From assembly GCA_001791425.1 (NCBI GenBank), contig MGEP01000051.1, forward strand, positions 4,176-11,888: a DNA stretch of 7,713 nt. Direction: 5' to 3'. How positions within the stretch are numbered: position 1 is the first letter of the stretch; each line of letters starts with the position of its first letter. This document shows positions 5,371 to 7,713 of this stretch, in pieces. The position numbers were made by a program, and so were the translations under genes. Origin of the DNA: Candidatus Uhrbacteria bacterium RIFCSPLOWO2_02_FULL_48_12 (GTDB lineage: Bacteria > Patescibacteriota > Patescibacteriia > GWA2-46-9). The notes beneath the pieces were generated by a model. It ran no database searches. It saw nothing but the letters and a program-made list of their open reading frames with translations, and was not told where the DNA came from.

Positions 5371-7350
5371 CTAGCCAAGGGTGCGCACCCGTTCCTCTTC
5401 TTGATAAAACTCAAGACTGTCGCCAGCCATAATTTTGGCGTCGGCGGCAATTTGGATCCCGCATTCAGCGCCCGTTGACGCTTCCTTAATAGTTTCTTTG
5501 CCGGCCTGCAGGCGTTCTACCGTGCCTTCGCCCATCGCTTCGCCATGCCGTAATATTTTTACCTTGGCGGTTTCTTTAATTAGGCCGCTATCAATGCGCG
5601 TCCCGACAATCTGCCATTTTGGCTCTTGGCGAAAAATAGCAAGCACCGTGCCGCGGCCAAGATCAGTGTGAATAATTTCCGGCGTCAATTTTTCAGTCAA
5701 ACGTTCTTTGAGCTCGTCCAAAAGATGATAAATAACATCAAATGTCTTAATCACAACGCCTTTCTCCTGCGCCAAATCAGCGGCCTCGCGCGTTACTTGA
5801 ACATGAAAGCCGGCAATCAGAGCGTTGCTCGCCGCGGCGCGCAGAACATCGGCATCAGTAATGTTGCCAAGACCCTTGTTAATCACCTGCACGCCCACCT
5901 CCGGATGCTCAATTTTGGCGATGGATTCAATAATCGCCTCCAGCGAGCCGAGTACGTCCGCTTTTAAAAGTATGGGGATGGTAATTTTGGCGGCCCTCGC
6001 CTCTTCCGCGCCAATCATTAATTCCACAGCCGCGCCGCGACGCACTTGTTTCTTTTTGACGGGCAGACTATAAGAAACTTTCGGATCACCGGCTTCCAGA
6101 ATATCGCCAACCTCCGGCGCTTCTTTCAGCCCTAAAATTCGCACGGGCGTTGATGGCGGCGCCGCCGTAATTACGCCGCCGCGATAATCCTTAAGCAAGC
6201 GCACCTTGCCAATCATTGTGTCTTCCTGAATCAATAAATCGCCGGGGCGCAAGGTGCCGTTTTGCACCAAAAGCGTGGCGACCGGCCCCTCTCCCTTGTC
6301 TATATGCGCCTCAATGACTGTGCCCAAAGCGCGAGCCGAAGGATCAGCCACAATGATTTCTTTTTGCAGTTCAGCTACCAAAACCAAAATCTCCAGAAGA
6401 TGATCAATGCCTTCGCCGGTTTTGGCGGACAAGGGCACGATAATTGTCTGGCCGCCCCACTCTTCCGGAATAAGATTCATGGCTCCCAACTCCTGTTTAA
6501 TCTTTTCCGCGTCGGCTTCTGGTTTATCAATTTTATTTATGGCCACCACAAAAGGAAGGCCAGACCCTTGAATAATCGCCAAGGCTTCTTTGGTTTGCGG
6601 CTTGATGCCGTCGTCGGCCGCCACCACCAAAATAGCAATATCAGCCACCTTGGCGCCGCGCGAACGCATAGCTCGAAAAGCTTCGTGCCCGGGCGTATCA
6701 ATGAAAGTTAAAATTTTTCCGTTTTTTTCAACCTGATAAGCGCCAATATGCTGAGTGATGCCGCCGGCCTCGCCCTCTACGACATTTGTATGGCGAATGG
6801 CATCAAGCAGTTTTGTCTTGCCGTGATCAACATGGCCCATGACCACAATAATCGGCGGCCGCGGCTGCACTGTTTTAGACTCGGCCAGCGCGGTTTTAAT
6901 TTTTTCTTCAATGGCCACTGTCCCCGCCTCGCTGGCCGCTTCTGAACTGCGCCGAACCGTAACCCCCAGATCCTCCGCGACTATTGAAGCCGTATCAAAA
7001 TCTAACCGTTCGTTCACTGAAGATAAAATCCCATTTTTCATAAGTTCGGTCATTAGAAGAGGCAGGGAGAGATGAAGGGCTTGGGAGAATTCACGAACTG
7101 TTAAATAGGGCGGCAGTTCAACCTCTTTGGGCGCTTCTTGAATCGCTTGATCAATGGCCGCTTGTTTATCGCGCGCCGCCTTATCGGTAAGTTCGCGCAT
7201 TAAAGACGGCCATTTTTGCAAAATGGTGTCAGCTACGCGATCATCAACTTTTATGGCGCGACGGCCAATGTCAAAACCGATCTTGGGTAGCATGTCCCTA
7301 AGGTAATTTGGCGAAACATTGAGCTTGCGGGCTAATTCTGATACATTCAT
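5371..7350 (-). CDS. infB: Translation initiation factor IF-2
   Basis: IF-2 is the GTPase that brings initiator fMet-tRNA to the 30S subunit and promotes 50S joining. At 659 residues it is a compact form of the family. Residues 1-46 are an IF2_N-type helical domain (MNVSELARKLNVSPNYLRDM), and about 80-130 look like a second N-terminal helical domain (YLTVREFSQALHLS). The GTPase domain has G1 GHVDHGKT (172-179), G2 GITQHIG (197-203), G3 DTPGH (218-222), G4 NKID (272-275) and G5 SAK (308-310). Beta-barrel domain II spans about 335-430, domain III about 455-555 (LLKADVLGSLEAI), and the fMet-tRNA-binding C-terminal domain about 560-655 (ECGIQI). The start is the ATG at 7350, where the IF2_N domain begins at once. 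It heads the infB-rbfA-nrnA block. A leader of about 75 nt containing a double-hairpin repeat is predicted from the -10 at 7433-7438. Confidence 0.98.
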   Translation of the reverse strand: MNVSELARKLNVSPNYLRDMLPKIGFDIGRRAIKVDDRVADTILQKWPSLMRELTDKAARDKQAAIDQAIQEAPKEVELPPYLTVREFSQALHLSLPLLMTELMKNGILSSVNERLDFDTASIVAEDLGVTVRRSSEAASEAGTVAIEEKIKTALAESKTVQPRPPIIVVMGHVDHGKTKLLDAIRHTNVVEGEAGGITQHIGAYQVEKNGKILTFIDTPGHEAFRAMRSRGAKVADIAILVVAADDGIKPQTKEALAIIQGSGLPFVVAINKIDKPEADAEKIKQELGAMNLIPEEWGGQTIIVPLSAKTGEGIDHLLEILVLVAELQKEIIVADPSARALGTVIEAHIDKGEGPVATLLVQNGTLRPGDLLIQEDTMIGKVRLLKDYRGGVITAAPPSTPVRILGLKEAPEVGDILEAGDPKVSYSLPVKKKQVRRGAAVELMIGAEEARAAKITIPILLKADVLGSLEAIIESIAKIEHPEVGVQVINKGLGNITDADVLRAAASNALIAGFHVQVTREAADLAQEKGVVIKTFDVIYHLLDELKERLTEKLTPEIIHTDLGRGTVLAIFRQEPKWQIVGTRIDSGLIKETAKVKILRHGEAMGEGTVERLQAGKETIKEASTGAECGIQIAADAKIMAGDSLEFYQEEERVRTLG

Positions 7351-7378
7351 ATAGTGATGAATTCAAAATGCAAAAGGC

Positions 7379-7408
7379 TCAGCCCAAGGCTGATCCGCCT
7401 CGGGCGGA
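7379..7408. repeat. 30-nt double-hairpin repeat, copy 2, in the infB leader
   Basis: Two adjacent perfect 6-bp stem-loops with 3-nt loops: TCAGCC-CAA-GGCTGA (7379-7393) and TCCGCC-TCG-GGCGGA (7394-7408). It matches copy 1 (3788-3817) at 22 of 30 positions; the loops and inner GCC/GGC pairs are identical, and three of the changed stem pairs are compensatory. As in copy 1, an alternative long hairpin (7382-7390 with 7397-7405) is possible. It falls between the infB -10 box and the infB start, so it would sit in the infB mRNA leader. It has no T-tract suited to termination. Confidence 0.75.
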
Positions 7409-7432
7409 AAAACTTATAACTTAAAACTTTTG

Positions 7433-7461
7433 ATTATACTGCTTGTTAAGTAAGAGTTAGC
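7433..7461 (-). promoter_or_regulatory. Likely promoter of the infB operon (perfect -10, weak -35)
   Basis: A perfect TATAAT lies on the minus strand at 7433-7438. At the proper 17-nt distance stands GCTAAC (7456-7461), a poor -35 match, so activity may depend on the -10 or on an activator. Predicted transcription starts near 7426, about 75 nt before the infB ATG. It overlaps the oppositely oriented truB promoter, so the two may compete for RNA polymerase. Confidence 0.55.
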
Positions 7462-7471
7462 GAAGTATACT
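7443..7471 (+). promoter_or_regulatory. Sigma70-type promoter of truB, leaderless
   Basis: TTGTTA (7443-7448), a 17-nt spacer and TATACT (7466-7471) lie just before the truB ATG at 7482. Transcription would begin near 7478, leaving about 4 nt of leader and no room for a ribosome-binding site. Confidence 0.72.
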
Positions 7472-7481
7472 GAAAAAAATT

Positions 7482-7713
7482 ATGTCTGTCAATTACGCTC
7501 CCGCCGGTTTTTTGTTTATTGATAAACCCGTCGGCCCAACATCACACGATGTAGTGGATGAGGTAAGACGCGCTTTGGGCGGGCGACGGACCGGTATTAA
7601 GGTTGGCCACGCCGGCACCCTTGATCCGCTGGCTTCCGGCCTTCTTGTCATTGGCGTTGGGGCAACCACAAAATTGTTATCTCGTCTGGTTGGACTGCCT
7701 AAAACTTATGAGG
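7482..7713 (+). CDS. truB: tRNA pseudouridine(55) synthase TruB, N-terminal part (cut by window edge)
   Basis: TruB converts uridine 55 in the T-loop of tRNAs to pseudouridine. The 77 complete codons seen include the N-terminal GFLFIDKPVGPTSHDVV (residues 9-25) and the catalytic motif GHAGTLDPLASGLLVIGVG, in which Asp48 of TLDP is the nucleophile. The KxxGxTSHDVV and GHAGTLDP motifs identify TruB rather than other pseudouridine synthase families. The frame is open to the right edge, so roughly the first quarter of the protein is present. No SD precedes the ATG; the promoter (7443-7471) predicts a leader of about 4 nt. It is transcribed away from infB, unlike the co-directional infB-rbfA-truB order of many bacteria. 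Confidence 0.96.
   Translation, partial: MSVNYAPAGFLFIDKPVGPTSHDVVDEVRRALGGRRTGIKVGHAGTLDPLASGLLVIGVGATTKLLSRLVGLPKTYE

Noticed and set aside
4140..7075. Plus-strand open frames opposite nrnA, rbfA and infB (for example 4951-5280, 5626-5967, 6262-6711)
   Set aside because: All overlap confidently identified minus-strand genes and show no recognisable protein features.
1..7713. tRNA, rRNA, riboswitch, defence or toxin-antitoxin system
   Set aside because: Reading both strands I found no tRNA-like cloverleaf, rRNA motif, recognised riboswitch or defence gene; the window is core genes plus one surface-protein gene.

Overview
The window most likely comes from a Candidate Phyla Radiation (Patescibacteria) genome, probably a Parcubacteria-like lineage. 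That placement rests on compact core genes, long A/T-rich intergenic stretches full of short inverted repeats, a giant secreted FN3-type surface protein, a small coiled-coil protein of a type common in these genomes, and the absence of Shine-Dalgarno motifs in front of the starts. It is an inference without a database search. UGA is used as a stop (rbfA and the small coiled-coil gene), so the UGA=Gly code of Gracilibacteria/Absconditabacteria does not apply.

Layout: positions 1-2433 (minus strand) hold one uninterrupted 811-codon reading frame that runs off the left edge. It encodes an exported multidomain surface protein with its own sigma70-type promoter. Positions 2508-2666 hold an intrinsic terminator (minus strand) and a cluster of three small hairpins. 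Positions 2667-2897 encode a small coiled-coil protein with its own promoter, and 2990-3574 encode ClpP with a consensus promoter and an almost absent 5' leader. The 284-base gap 3575-3858 carries AATGAC-type word repeats, a 102-bp MITE-like element with terminal inverted repeats, and one copy of a 30-nt double hairpin. Positions 3859-7350 are a minus-strand block in the order infB, rbfA, DHH phosphoesterase (NrnA-like). A 145-base gap inside it contains a TACGAAA/TTTCGTA inverted repeat. Positions 7351-7481 are a divergent promoter region with a second copy of the 30-nt double hairpin. Positions 7482-7713 are the start of truB on the plus strand.

Functionally, infB, rbfA and truB belong to translation initiation, 30S maturation and tRNA modification. 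The NrnA-like enzyme is a usual companion of that set and degrades short oligonucleotides. ClpP is the proteolytic core of Clp proteases. truB, usually co-directional with infB-rbfA, is divergent here. The least-described material is the tandem two-cysteine repeat of the surface protein and the 30-nt double-hairpin element, whose two copies differ mainly by compensatory base changes.
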